Positions 46,881-58,715 of a stretch of DNA of 64,000 nucleotides are shown here, piece by piece (positions within the stretch are counted from its first letter, which is position 1; every line of letters starts with the position of its first letter). The position numbers were made by a program, and so were the translations under genes. The notes beneath the pieces are model-generated. The model was not told where the DNA came from and made no database searches. It was given only the letters and a program-made list of their open reading frames with translations. Source of the DNA: Camelus bactrianus (Eukaryota; Chordata; Mammalia; Artiodactyla; Camelidae); assembly GCF_048773025.1 (NCBI RefSeq), contig NC_133544.1:76979001-77043000 (forward strand), written 5' to 3'.

Positions 46881-47324
46881 CACTCATCCAGTGCTTTTGG
46901 GTTTTCTTCTCCACAATGTCCCTTCTTCCCTCCTTCACTACATCTTCTACCACCTCTAGCTTTGCTCTGGGACCCAGAGTTAAAGTACTTTAGTCAACCA
47001 TATTATGGACCAAATGTACTCTTCTGAGGTGGCTTGAGAATCTAACCACCATCTATAAAAACTGTTTCCAGAAAGTGACTCACAAATTAAGTTTTGGAAC
47101 ACAATCCTTTGAAAATTGGAGGGCTCCTGGACTGTGACTAACAGCATCAAACAAAGATGCATTCTTTCTCCATTTTGCTTATTATCTACAACTCAGTCAT
47201 GCTTTTCACTGCCTCCAAAGAGTGTGATTGAGCTTTTGATAAAACTCTTTCAATTTAAACACTGTGATAGCCAAAGCAAAATGTTCATGGAGATTATGCT
47301 TTGCTTTCAACATAGGGAACTGGC
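46881..47324. other. Unassigned sequence
   Basis: No recognised repeat or gene. Confidence 0.4.
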
Positions 47325-47575
47325 AATGTAAATTTACTGAGCACTTGCTATGAGTCAGGCACTGTGTCAATTGTTTGATATGTGTTATCTCATTTAATCT
47401 TCACAATAACCCTGTGAGGCTATTGTAGTGATTACGCTTACCATCTTCTAAAACAGGAAATACCCCCAGAGACATTAAGCAACATGGACAAGGTCATGTA
47501 GCTTTTAAGTGGCAGAATTAAAGTTCATATCCAGATCCATCTGGTGCCAAAGCTCATGCTTCTCCTGGTAGTTGC
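47325..47575 (-). mobile_element. MIR SINE, antisense, nearly complete
   Basis: A textbook antisense MIR: 'tactgagcacttgctatgag', 'tcaggcactgtgtcaattgt', 'catttaatcttcacaataac', 'cctgtgaggctattgtagtg', 'cttttaagtggcagaattaa' and 'gccaaagctcatgcttctcc'. Confidence 0.93.
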
Positions 47576-48334
47576 TAACTGAAGTTTGCCACTTCAAAGA
47601 TTTTTGCATCTTATTTCCAAGAATGTTCTTTATTGTTATTTTTGTATGTGTCAGCATTGGCATTACAACATTTGACCCACAGCTGGTCCTCCTATACAAC
47701 TCTAAACTTGCTATTTAAAGAAGTAAAGCCTTTTTGACCTTGGTAAAATAATTTCTCAATCATTATCTTATAGAATACTTTTTTGGTTGGCAGGAGGCAT
47801 TACTGTTTGGATGATTGCCCATCCTAAAGGATCTGGAATCAGTAGTGGCTTTTCTATAAGTATACTGTGTCAAGATGCTCACTACTCCTCTCCACAGCTG
47901 CCAGAGGTGGACCATGACTTGAAGACTCCTACCCATTCACAAAAGCATATTCGCTAAGATTCCATGAGGAGGCTGGAGGCCTCAAGGTCAAGGTCATAAG
48001 TGCTATTGCTCTAGCATTGCTAAATTCAAGATTTTCAGAAACATCATATAGGATGCTTAAGAATGTGTTCTTTTTTTTTAATTGCACTTTTCTCTTTGAC
48101 TTTGGTTACCTCCCCCATCTTGTACTATGCCTGGGTTTGTAACTGTTCCCTTCAGCATTAGTCCTGCACACAAATGTGAAGTGTCCAGTTGAATTTTTAT
48201 GCTACTTCCATTCTGTATTACCTGTGAGAATCTGCCAGTCATTTTTCAAGTGCAAGAAACCTACCAGGCTTTTTTTTTAGGCTGCCCACATTCCTTTCAG
48301 TATTGTGTTCTGCCATTGGGGCCAGATAAAGTTA
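47576..48334. other. Unassigned sequence
   Basis: No recognised repeat or gene. Confidence 0.4.
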
Positions 48335-48890
48335 ATCCTGTGTTTTATTAAATCAATTAGCTACTGCTGCATGACAAATCACCCCAAAAAGTAGGGCCTG
48401 AAAACAATATCCATTTACTTTGCTCATGATTGTACAAGTCAGCAATGTAAGCTGGGATCCACTGCATACTTTTGCTTGCCTTGGCTAGAATTCCTTATGA
48501 ATTTTTTTCATATTCTTTATGAATTCTTTATGAATTTATGTGGGCCAGCTTTACTGATCTTGGCTGGGCTCTCACACGTCTGAGGCCCTGGTTGAGACAA
48601 ATGGTCTAACTTGACTCTGATCCACATGGTATCTCATCCTCCAGCAGCTTAGGCTGCTTATTCGCATGGCAGCTGGGCAGTGTTCCAGGAGAACCAGTGG
48701 ATGCAGGCAAGGTCTCTTAAGGCCTAGGCTCAGAACTGGCATTCTGGTATCTCTGCCAGATTTTACTGTACAAAGCGAGTTGCAAGGCCACACCAGATAC
48801 ACGAAGTGAGGGAAACAGTCCACCCCTTAAAGGGAAGAGCTGCAAAGTCACATTGCAAATGATGTGGATGCAGGAAGGGGTGGAGAATCA
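48335..48890 (-). mobile_element. Old LTR-like repeat, antisense (family uncertain)
   Basis: Opens 'gctactgctgcatgacaaat', then 'caccccaaaaagtagggcct', the antisense polyadenylation-end pattern of MaLR/ERVL-type LTRs, and continues through 'cttggctgggctctcacacg' to 'agggaagagctgcaaagtca'. A local ATTCTTTATGAATT-type duplication lies near 48490-48535. It is a decayed fossil with no internal region. Confidence 0.48.
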
Positions 48891-49639
48891 GGGTCCTTTC
48901 AGTAAATAATCATCCAAAAGTTCCTTCTTTTTGCTCGTGTCTACCTGTCAACAAAGTAATTTTTAGCTCTTGGCTAATCTGTGCCCAGGTGCTGTCCTGG
49001 GGAGCTAGCTAACTGAGTGACGAGTACACCGTGGTTTATTCATGATGTTTAAAACATACACAGTGAAAGAGCTTGTGATTAGAGTAGTTACCACAAGCTG
49101 ATGTTCTCAGTGGAAAGGCTGTAGCTGTAAGCTCTTCTCATCTGCCCAGGACCCAGGCTGACTACTTGGGTTGTGTGAAATCCGTGCCAGAAGAGTTTGG
49201 AGTCCCGAGTTAGGTATAAGGGGATGGGCTCCCCAAGGGGCTGTAATAGGATGGGCAGTTTCTCAACTATCTGATGAGAAACAAGACAACTTGTCATTCT
49301 CTTTTCATAAGGCTTTTTCTCAACTCTCACTGCTGCCAATAATTAAAGCTGTCTCAGAAATCAGGTCTTTCTGGTCTTTCACAAGTGTTTGCTAACTACT
49401 ATGCTACCTTGACTAGACAGGGAAATAACTTGATGCAGGTAAAGTATGTCTCCAGAAAATCATAAGGCAGCATCAGCAAACTTTTGTTCCACATAATATT
49501 ACTCCTCTTGGAAAATGGATCCTGAGATAAGATAGTTTTAATCAACACTTCTTATCAAATTAATAGTTAATACATATATTGAATAACCACAATGCATGTT
49601 AGTATACTGAAGTACTTGGAAAAATCTGCCCTTAAGAAA
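48891..49639. other. Unassigned sequence
   Basis: No recognised repeat. Frames of 74-83 codons near 49088-49395 have no recognisable domain. Confidence 0.4.
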
Positions 49640-50075
49640 CGTAGCTACCTAGTGGGCTAGTTTTTCTTGTGTGTCTTTCCGCACCACTCCATTTTCCACC
49701 CCTGTGTGCCCTACTCTGAATCCCCTGGAGGCTGACCCTGTGAAAAGACTCACCCAGGCTTTGTGCCAACTGACCTTCTGTAGGGTTTGGTCAATAGAAC
49801 ACACCTATAGAAGATAAAAAGGGCAAGAGGAGAATGGATTTTTCTTCCCAGCATCTTTTGCTTTGGTGTCAGTCCTCCGGCAATGGCTGGCTTGCTCTGT
49901 GACTACAGATCTCATGGGGCAGGTTCTCCCCATGACTCCCTGTTTCTGCCCCAGGCTTCCCTGTTGTTGCCACTACCTGAGTGCTTCTGCATCCCTTGAT
50001 TATTTCCTTAACCCTGCCTGTACTTCCTTAAGCAATCCCTTCATTAAAGTCTGTTCCTTGGGGTTCTTAGCTTGG
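49640..50075 (+). mobile_element. Probable old interspersed repeat
   Basis: The right end 'tccttaaccctgcctgtact', then 'cccttcattaaagtctgttc', resembles the terminus of a dispersed mammalian repeat. The left part ('gaatcccctggaggctgacc', 'ggtttggtcaatagaacaca') fits the same kind of element. I cannot name the family. Confidence 0.35.
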
Positions 50076-50569
50076 GGGGGTCTAAGGATCCCACTGACAT
50101 ATACAGATAGAACATGAGATTGATGAACTTGGATTGGAAGAAAGTAAACTCTGAACATGCTTAGTAAAAAAAAATTACTCCTTTATTTTCACTAACCCCT
50201 AAAAGAAATTTAGCATTTCTCTCAGCTACGAATGTAAGCAAAAGGCGTTAGCAGCACATTTGGCTTTTTCATCAACAGATATCACAGGTATTTTTATGTT
50301 GCATTGTAGGTTTTGTTGATATCTTGACATAGTATTTATCATGATTACTACTTTGAAACTATGTTAGTTATGAGATCTGATGCTAGGTCATGTTATTTAA
50401 ATGGGTTAGTAAAGAAGTGTATTTATTCCTATACTAAAGTTTGTTTTTAAGAATATTTTGTTAACTAAATTTTAATGTAGTTGGAGTCCTTTTGTAATAT
50501 TTATGTATTTTATTGTATGTATTTTCTGAAATGAGGTTCATAGGCTTCATCAGACTCCCAAAGAGTTTC

Positions 50570-50606
<37 letters not shown>

Positions 50607-51712
50607 GAGACTGAGAACTCCTGAACCATCTGAGTGAATTATATTTCCTGCAGGGCTATGACTGATATAACAGGAGACGAGCTTCCCAATTTATTTGACC
50701 AGAGAACCCATTTTTCATGTTCATGGATTACTATTTCATGGAACTAGTCTTTCACAAAGCACACTTAGGAAAAGATGTCCTATGGGGATGACCCATCATA
50801 TAATATTTCCAGAAATAGGAGCAATCCGTCATGAAGACATCTGGTCAGAAAGAGACTGTTGCCCCTCAAGTCCCACTGGGTACAGGATTCGGGCTTCTCA
50901 GACTTCCTCTGCCACTTGTCCTTTGCCCCAGCCTGTTTCCTTTCCACATGCCATGTATTTCCCTCGTAGGTTCACACTCTTGCCTCTTATCTCCTTCCCC
51001 TTTATAGTCTGTGCTTGAACGCCTCTCGCACGTTCTAAACCCTGTTTCACAAACCCTCCGTTTTCACTGCTGTGGTGAGAACACACTGATGAATCACAGT
51101 ATTGGCTACAGCCAAACACACCCAAAACAAAGTGACCCAATAGCACTAGGAAGGCTCAATATTCATTTCAACCTGGAACAAATGTGATAGTGACTGTGCC
51201 TTTGCCACTGAAAACGTCCTGTCAGGATAGTCAGTCTCACATATTTTTTCTTTATCTCTGGTTCCCTACTAATTAACCACGAAGAACTAGAGGTGACCAC
51301 TACTGTGATATTACAAATGCACCGTCTCCTCCATTAACTCTGTGCTTTGAGAACGTTTCCCTTCTATTTATTTTAGTATTCTCAGGTTCTAATACCAGAA
51401 GTTCAATTATGCTTATTGCATGAATAAATGAGATGCAAATTGAAGTCAGGGCAAGGAGGGTTTGCTTTGTCAACAGATTTAGTGACTAAAAAACCATACC
51501 AAAGGAACTTTAAGGACAGCATTCATATTTTATTCATCATTAGACACACTAAGGACCATATGCATAGTGTTGAATGCTTACTGATTGGATCATGATCCCA
51601 GGTTCCATCTGTATTTCTCAGAGGCAGAGCCACAGTTAACACATTTACCCTTTAGAAGGTTAACTATGATGCTGACCATTCTCCCTGAATATTTTGTTTC
51701 TTTGCAGGTATT
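50076..51712. other. Unassigned sequence with a CA tract
   Basis: A (CA)n tract lies at 50575-50603. Sequence at 50530-50574 ('ataggcttcatcagactccc') looks like the end of a hAT-type repeat. The 107-codon frame at 50695-51018 has no recognisable domain. Confidence 0.4.
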
Positions 51713-51911
51713 TACAAAATCTTTTTTTTTCACCGTTGAGTAAAGGTAGATTTATTTAGAAAGATACATACTGCATAGAGTGTAAGGCAAGAGAAAGACA
51801 AGGAAAGAGGTGTGGGAATTGGGTGCTCAGGTTAAAGTAAAAGTAGGTACACACTCCGTAGACAGAGTGCGGGCTGTCTCCAAAAGGGAGAGAGAGTGCT
51901 ACAAAATCTTT
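51713..51911 (-). mobile_element. Retroposed transcript 3' end with 12-bp target-site duplication
   Basis: A 12-bp direct repeat, 'tacaaaatcttt', flanks the insert at 51713-51724 and 51900-51911. On the minus strand the insert ends with AATAAA (complement of 51751-51756), about 20 bases before a short poly(A), seen as T at 51722-51730. That is the layout of a polyadenylated RNA copied by L1 machinery. Inside are two related segments ('tacatactgcatagagtgta' and 'tacacactccgtagacagag'). The source RNA was not identified; the end resembles a retroelement terminal region. Confidence 0.75.
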
Positions 51912-53044
51912 ACAAGGGTTGTGATCTTCTGCAATTTTTTTGGACCCATGTAGATCAATGCTAAAATCTTTCTATGCCAAGACTAAGCTTCCAAATAATA
52001 ATACTTTGTTATCTTCTTTAAGAAATAGAGAAAAAACATTTGTATTTATCATTTAAATTACATATATGTAATATATCATAATGTTTAAATATACAAATAG
52101 TATATTACATATCAATATTACAGTGTTTTCCTTCTTGGCTAACCATCCACATTCATTTCCCCCACTCCCCCTTTTTAACTAAACTTTTTGTTTGAAATAT
52201 GGAAAATTCTATTTTTAAAATTATCTTACTAAAGTACTTAGAATCATATGTAATATTTTAATTTGTGAATTACTGGTCTTTTACTGTTAATTTTCCTACC
52301 ACACTTACCCTTGGAGGGATATTTTCTACTTTTTATCTGTTCTCTCTATTTTATGTCTATAACTTTTTCTATGAAAGATATTTATAGTGTCTTTTCCCCC
52401 AGGGCTCTTTAAGAGCCTTACTGAAGTTTGAGTTCTCTCCAAGTTTTCTCCCTTTGATTTTTTTTTTTTTTTTTTTTTGTCACCTGTGGCAGCATTCTTT
52501 AAGGATTTTTTCCCCTGAAGCCGGTAGAACGCTTCACATGACCCATTTTCTGACATTAAGCTTGCGTGTTGTCGTCTCCTGTAGATGGTTCCTTCAGCTT
52601 TAAAGGGAGATGGTAAAAATTGCCATCTTGTATGTGCACTCTAACCATTGATAAATAAAATGATAATGCACCTCTGTCTTGCTTTTTCTGGTGGTCACTA
52701 ACCTTACTGCGAAGCCCAAACTCCATCTGGTAGGTAAAACTCTAAATATCTAGGAAGATGATGTTATCCTGCAAAATATAATTCTGAGATTTACAATGGT
52801 ACATGTATTTGTTTGAACCACTCTTTTTATATCTCCAGCTATATTTTGCTACCCTATTCTCTCTCTACCTTTTAAAATAATATCTATAATAATTTATGAA
52901 CCTCAGCAATAACTGAGAAACTTTTTTTATATTTGCTATAAGACTTTGTTTAAAATGCCAGAGTATTTTAATTCTGGACAACTTCAGTGTCTACAGTAGA
53001 AAAGATGGACTGTTATTTGTTGTTAAATTTCTTTTGCTTCATCT
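51912..53044. other. Unassigned sequence with a T21 run
   Basis: A run of 21 T at 52458-52478 may be the reversed poly(A) of a decayed retroposed insert, but no target duplication was found. The lysine-rich 76-codon minus frame across it is an artefact of the run. Confidence 0.45.
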
Positions 53045-53165
53045 CTTATCCTAACGCTGACTTCAAGGACCAGGTTGAATGTCATCTCCTTGGTGAATCC
53101 ATGCTTACACTTTTCCCATCAGAATTAATTATTTCCTCCTCTGTGCTACAGATTTAATCATAATA
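53045..53165 (+). mobile_element. L2 fragment, sense (left part)
   Basis: Sense L2: 'caaggaccaggttgaatgtc', 'atctccttggtgaatccatg', 'agaattaattatttcctcct'. The matching L2 3' terminus appears at 53445-53515, on the far side of an inserted MIR. Confidence 0.72.
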
Positions 53166-53194
53166 ATATTAATTATTAATATATCATAATGATA

Positions 53195-53400
53195 ATAATT
53201 GCCTTCATGGGCATTTAATGTTTTTCAGGCACTGTGTGCTAAGTACTTTCCATATACTAGCTAACTTTTAACAAAAATACTGTGATTAAGTATTATTATT
53301 GTCTCCATTTTACACATAAGGAAACTGAAGCACAGATACATTGTGCAAATGAAATTTGATCTCAGATTGTTTTAACCTCAAACCCTTCGTAGCCACTCAG
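53195..53400 (-). mobile_element. MIR SINE, antisense, inside an L2
   Basis: Antisense MIR: 'tttttcaggcactgtgtgct', 'aagtactttccatatactag', 'tctccattttacacataagg', 'aaactgaagcacagatacat'. It separates two pieces of the same-strand L2. Confidence 0.88.
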
Positions 53401-53444
53401 GACTGTTATCTCAAAAGAAAGGTTGTGGCTTACCAGTTTTTTCC

Positions 53445-53515
53445 CAGACACCAAAATTCTTGTCACATGGTAGATGCTCGATGAATATTTGTTGAATAAA
53501 TTTAGAGCTTTAGGT
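53445..53515 (+). mobile_element. L2 3' terminus, sense (right part)
   Basis: Ends in 'gtagatgctcgatgaatatt', then 'tgttgaataaattt', the usual L2 3' end. Confidence 0.72.
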
Positions 53516-53564
53516 GATGCATCTCCAAGTTGAGGAATGTGAAAAATTGCCTGCAAACCACCAA

Positions 53565-53745
53565 AAGCTAAGGGAGAGGCATAGAACAGATTTTTCTCTC
53601 ACAGCCCCCAGAAGGAACGAACCCTGCTGAGACCCAGATCTCAGATTCTTAGCCTTCAGACTGTAAGACAATGATTTCTGTTGTTTAAGGCACCCAGTGT
53701 GTGGTACTTTGTTATGGCAGTCCCAGGAAGCAAATGCAGTTATCT
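53565..53745 (+). mobile_element. LTR 3' part, ERVL-MaLR (MLT1-like), fossil
   Basis: Shows 'cagcccccagaaggaacgaa', 'ccctgctgagacccagatct', 'gatttctgttgtttaaggca', 'cccagtgtgtggtactttgt' and 'tatggcagtcccaggaagca' in the order of the 3' half of an MLT1-type LTR. The 5' half and the internal region are missing. Confidence 0.85.
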
Positions 53746-54829
53746 ATCCAGATTTGCCCATCTCACTGTCTAAAGCATAGATGAAATCCAGAAATAAATG
53801 AGGAAAGTATCCAAGTAGCCACAACAGGTATCATAGACCAAAACACAAATATTTTGCTACCTGTACACCCTCACTCAGAGCCTGTTCATTCCTTTTTAAC
53901 TTACAGTTGTATCAACTGTCTTTCTGTTTTTCAAATCCACAGCTGCAACAGATGATTCAAGGTGCCTAAGGAGTATCCACATAGACTTTTATAGTGGAAA
54001 GTAGCAATATACACTGGTAAGATAGCAAGGGAGGAGTCAGAGAACCCAGGAGTAACAAACAGTGTGTATAGTATACTGAGGAACACTGGTGCTTGTAAAA
54101 AAACCACACGATGAACAGGATGAGCAGGGCCTGGCGCATCGTCCATACATTCCCCTTGTCTCTAACTCCCCAGAATGCATTCCTTCATCCCATTCCATAT
54201 TTTTGCTTTAGTTTGCATCAGGTATTCTGTTGCCTTATTTTCCGGTTTCATTTCTTGGCTCAGCTATGCTCTCCATTCTGAATTTTTAACCTAAGTCCAT
54301 TGGTTTAATATGTGTTCTATACTCATTCAAGTTTTCTTCCAACCCCCACCCTCCTTCCAGCCAAAGGAAATAGGACTCATTTATTAAAATGTCCATGACC
54401 ACTAAAAGCAGCATGAAGCTCATTAGAGTTGGCGTAGACATCCCGGAACCCAGGATTAGCTTTAAGGGCATCGTTGTATTTCACAAAATACTATATGAGT
54501 ATCACAGTGACCCTGGGCCATAAAAAATATTTAAAAGATTGCTACATGTATAATAATACAGCTTAGAAAGCTTCTGCTTTTGTGGTATAAATCATTAAAA
54601 GTTCAATTGCCTTAAAGTCATGATGGTTTAAATTAACTTCTTATGGGTCCTGGGGAGCTGTTTCTCCCTCTCTCTGTTTTGTGTTCTCTCTCTCTCTGTT
54701 TCTTTTCCCCCATCCTTTCTGCCTCACCCACTTCCTCTCCCCCTTCTTTGTAATACACACACACACACGCACACACCTCCTTTAAAGATGTGGGGCCAGC
54801 AGAACACGTGTACAGGACTGGAATGAGGC
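53746..54829. other. Unassigned; CT and CA low-complexity tracts
   Basis: Pyrimidine-rich tract at about 54661-54750, passing into a (CA)n tract near 54756-54776. No gene recognised. Confidence 0.45.
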
Positions 54830-55125
54830 TTACCTGCCCTCAAAGAAAGCCCACATTCACCTGATTGCCATTTAGTACTATCCAGGCTTTTTATAAGCTA
54901 CAATATGTATGGTGGGTAGTATTGTGTGAGCAAATCTTCCTGTGGCAGGAATTGTGTGTAATCTACTCTGAACAAAGCAAAACAAAATGCATGCTGTAAT
55001 GAAGTCACTGAGTTGACATTATTTTAAATAAATTGAATCCACTCTATTTTTTATAAAGCTCTTTGTTACTTCAGCTGGCTGAAACATACTGGCAGCCTGC
55101 AAATGTGCCCGTGGATTAGCTGTTT
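54830..55125. other. Unassigned, repeat-free block
   Basis: No repeat recognised. Contains 'tgacattattttaaataaat' and TAAAGCTCTTTGTTAC. It could be regulatory, with no direct evidence. Confidence 0.3.
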
Positions 55126-55345
55126 ACTGTAAAGAGCATTGGTTTAATACTGGGAGAAACCTCGATTCCTCCTGGCCCTTGTGCTTTTGACCTGGGTAAG
55201 TCCACTGCCTACTCTTTGCCTCAGGTTCATCGATGAGGATAACAAACTGTTGTCACAGATGCTTATGCAGATCAGATAAGATGATATGTGATGGTACTTT
55301 CCTTGACAGCACCAATAAACCTTGATAAATGTTTATTTTCTTTGT
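55126..55345 (+). mobile_element. MIR SINE, sense, diverged
   Basis: Contains 'agagcattggtttaatactg', 'cttttgacctgggtaagtcc', 'actctttgcctcaggttcat', 'cgatgaggataacaaactgt' and 'aataaaccttgataaatgtt' in MIR order. Confidence 0.75.
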
Positions 55346-55364
55346 TTTATCTGAATCAGTTTCT

Positions 55365-56512
55365 TTTTTTAATTGAAGTGTAGTCACTTTAAAATGTGTC
55401 AGTTTCTGGTGTACAGCATAATAGCTCAGTCATGCATATATTCGTTTTCATATTTTTCATTATAAGCTACTACAAGATATTGAATATAGTTCTCTGTGCT
55501 ATACAGTATAAACTTGTTTATCTATTTTATATGTAGTAGTGTCTGCAAATCTCGCACTCCCAGTTTATCCCTTCCTACACCCGCTCCCCCCAAAACAGTA
55601 AGTTTGTTTTGTATGTCTATAAGTCTGTTTCTGTTTTGTAAAAAAGTTCATTTGTCTTTTTGTAAATTCCACATATAAGTGATATCATATGGTATTTTTC
55701 TTTCTCTTTCTGGCTTACTTCACTTAGAATGACAATCTCCAGGTCTTTCCATGCAAATGGCATTATTTTATTATCATTTAAGGCTGAGTAGTATTCCAGA
55801 TATAAATATACCACAACTTAGTTATCCAGTCTTCTGTCAATGAACATTTAGGTTGTTTCCATGTCTTGGCTATTGTAAATAGTGCTGCTATGAGCATTGA
55901 GGTAAATGTGTCTTTTCAAATTAAGGTTCCCTCTGGATGCATGCCCAGGAGTGTGATTGCAGGGTCATATGGTAGGTCTGGTTTTAGTCTTTTGAGGAAT
56001 CTCCATACTGTTCCGTAACAGCTGCAGCAAACTACATTCCCACCAACAGTGTAGGAGGGTTCCTTTTATCCACAGCCTCTCCAGCATTTATTGTTTGTGG
56101 ACTTTTGAATGCTGGACATTCTGACTGGTGTGAGGTGATACCTCATTGTAGTTTTGATTTGCATTTCTCTGATAATTAGCACTTGAGCATTTTTTCATGT
56201 GCCTATTGGTCATTTGTATGTCTTCACTGGAGAATTGCTTATTTAGGTGTTCTGCCAATTTTTGGATTGGGTTGTTTGTTTTTTTATTATGAAGTTGTAT
56301 GAGCTGTTTATATATTCTGGATATCAATCCCTTGTCAGTTGAATCATTTGCAAATATTTTCACCCATTCTGTAGGTTGTCTTTTCATTTTGCTTATGGTT
56401 TCCTTTACTATGCAAAAGCTTATAAGTTTAATTAGGTCCCATTTGTTTATTTTTGCTTTTATTCCTATTGCTTGGGTAGATTGCCCTAAGAGAACATTGC
56501 TAAGATTTATGT
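55365..56512 (-). mobile_element. Relatively young L1, 5'-truncated, with target-site duplication
   Basis: From its reversed 3' tail (T at 55365-55370), the insert reads back through the full 3' UTR, carrying the 'tactacaagatattgaatat' and 'gtctgtttctgttttgtaaa' blocks, and into the ORF2 C-terminus, ending near 56512. The minus frame at 56088-56570 encodes the L1 ORF2 end ([66 protein letters not shown]). A 12-bp duplication with one mismatch, gaatcaRtttct, flanks it at 55353-55364 and 56513-56524. The ORF2 frame is disrupted at its 3' end, and the copy is far too short to be active. Confidence 0.95.
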
Positions 56513-56524
56513 GAATCAATTTCT

Positions 56525-57009
56525 GATTGAAATCACTAATATGTAGAAAGAAACAAAGATTGAGGCCCACCTTTACCTTTAGGTTCTTCTGATGTAGCCT
56601 CTTCCTTTCTTTGTTAAGGGCTTTGACACTTTTGAGTTGTCAGATGAATTAATTCTCACCTTGGAAGGCTGAGTCCAAGACCACCTTGGGAATGAAATGC
56701 AAACAGATGGAGTTTCAGTGAGGAAGCTTAAGGGAAGGACTGAAATGAAGATAAAGGAGAGGCAGCCGATTGGCTAGAACAAATCCTGGCAGCTTGAGTT
56801 CAGTGGGCCAGAGGCCAGGTCTCTGTTGAGAGTCCAAGGGAATCTCTCAGTGCAAAGTTGAAGAAAGGGGCAAACTATTTCCTTCAGAGTTTTGCCTAGT
56901 GATGAATAAATAACTATGAATAAATAACTCTCATATTCATTACAGCTCCTAACAAATTGACTTACATATGGCAGGCTCTCAGTAAGTGTTTCATGAATGG
57001 ATGATTTAT
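56525..57009. other. Unassigned sequence
   Basis: No recognised repeat or gene. A short GAATAAATAACT direct repeat lies near 56903-56928. Confidence 0.45.
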
Positions 57010-57180
57010 TCAGTTAATTACTGAATATTAAATTGGAAGAGGCCTGAGAAATCATATAATCCCAAACTGTCACGTTGGAACTGGCAAACTAAAGCCCAGA
57101 GACTGTCTCACTTACGAGCATACTCAGGAGATAAGGACCCAGATCTACTGACTCCAAGACCAAGGCCCAACACTGTAGCA
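57010..57180 (-). mobile_element. MIR-like SINE, antisense, diverged
   Basis: Pattern 'ggaagaggcctgagaaatca', 'actaaagcccagagactgtc', 'gacccagatctactgactcc' matches the antisense centre and head of a MIR-group SINE. Subfamily uncertain. Confidence 0.5.
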
Positions 57181-57819
57181 CAGACCTTTATTTCAAACTA
57201 GAATCACAAAGTACACTGGGACCAAAGATCTACGTATATTCTATTTAAAACCACCCCAAACCATCAGATTCTGTTTCTTTGTTTTAAGGGCTCAGAAACT
57301 CTGGATACCCTGTGGCAGGCTTTGCATTCAGATTTCTCCATGTGGTCCTCTTGAAGCTGAAAAAAAAAATGGAGATGATTATGGGTACATATGGAGATAT
57401 TGATGAGGGTCAGTAATTGTGCTCCAGGAGGCCTTGTGCTGTACCGCTGGTGAGGGAATTGGCTCAGTCTGTCACAAGCGGTCTTGTTTCTCTGTCGTTT
57501 TCCTGCTGTCCTTGTCCAGACTCCACACTTCATTTCTGCTGCATAGGCTTGGTAACAGCTTTTGGCTAATCAAATTCTACCCACCAGCTACAGTCATTTC
57601 TGCTGGTGATGCTCCCCTTCCCGGACTCTTCCAGGCATATTGGTCTCCCTCTCCGCTGCACCCTTAAAGCCTTTGCCGTTTGACCATCCTTCATTTTTCG
57701 TTGTCTCGTGTGTGGCCCACAATATGCTGTACATTTCTATCTTTGTAAGACTGATGACATATTGAATGTTTATTGGGTGAATGTTTGGGTGAATGTTTGG
57801 TCAAAGTCCACTTGGATTA
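57181..57819. other. Unassigned sequence
   Basis: No recognised gene. A short GGGTGAATGTTT tandem repeat is seen near 57774-57799. Confidence 0.4.
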
Positions 57820-58005
57820 GAGTTGCTAGATAAGATACAAAATGCTCAGTTAAAATTGAGTTTCAGGTAAACGATGAGAAACTTTTTAGTGTGTCATTTC
57901 CAAATAGTGCACAAAACTTACTTATATTTAAAAAAGCATTGTTTATCTGAAATTCAGATTTAACTGTGTGTCCTATATTTTTATTTGCTAATTCTGGTAA
58001 CTCCA
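57820..58005. mobile_element. Palindromic MITE (copy 2)
   Basis: Same family as 10264-10507: left arm 'agttgctagataagatacaa', 'taaaattgagtttcaggtaa', 'acgatgagaaactttttagt'; right arm 'gtttatctgaaattcagatt', 'taactgtgtgtcctatattt'. The arms are inverted copies of each other with many mismatches. Confidence 0.78.
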
Positions 58006-58548
58006 GCTTGGTTATATTTTTCCTTCAGATCTCAAAGAAATTCTCCTTTGGTATAAAGCATATTTGGGGATTAAACAGCCGACTTTTATCTTTTAACCCT
58101 TAAATCACAGGGCTACAAGATCCCTTGACTTATCTGCTCCAGCTTTTGCTGTTTAATCCTCACACTCTTATTTAATGAAATTTATTGTAACACATATTTT
58201 CTTCTTATACAGAATCTGATATATGCAAAATTGTGTATCTTGGACTGAAATTCACAATAAGTTTTACTAATCCTGGGCTTCTATGGTTACATTTAAGAAC
58301 AATTAGCATGTAATATTTAAACTAAAGAAAACCCCACTGCCAACAATCGACATAGAAGTGCATAAATACCAGCGAGAGTAAAGCTTTGCCTGCGGTGCCG
58401 CCTCAGTGTGATCTTCAGTACCGAGCACAGGCGCCAGTGCTGTCAATAACTGGCTCACAGCCCGCCTTCTCTGCCCTTCCCAGTCCTTCCGCACTCATCA
58501 GAGTCACAGGCCAGCAGGATTTCTTCTTTATACCCTGCTTTTCTAAGT
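58006..58548. other. Unassigned sequence
   Basis: No recognised repeat or gene. Confidence 0.4.
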
Positions 58549-58715
58549 CAGTGGTTCTCAGAATGTGGTCCCTGGACCAGCAATTTTTAGCCACACCTGG
58601 GAACTTGTCAGAAATGGACACTCTTGGGCCCCAGGGTGGGGCCAGTGACCTTGGTTCCAGAAAGCCCTCCAGGTGATCCTGATGCATTCTTAAAGAACTG
58701 CTCCAACAGCCAGTG
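58549..58715. mobile_element. hAT-Charlie MITE, MER5A-like
   Basis: Nearly full-length: starts 'cagtggttctcagaatgtgg', then 'tccctggaccagcaattttt', 'cacctgggaacttgtcagaa', 'ctcttgggccccagggtggg', 'agaaagccctccaggtgatc', 'ctgatgcattcttaaagaac'. The length is close to the family's 170-190 bp. Confidence 0.88.

Noticed and set aside
52326-52556. Lysine-rich 76-codon minus frame
   Set aside because: The lysines come from the T21 run; no homology and no context.
56088-56570. 160-codon host gene
   Set aside because: The sequence is the C-terminus of L1 ORF2 followed by L1 3' UTR.
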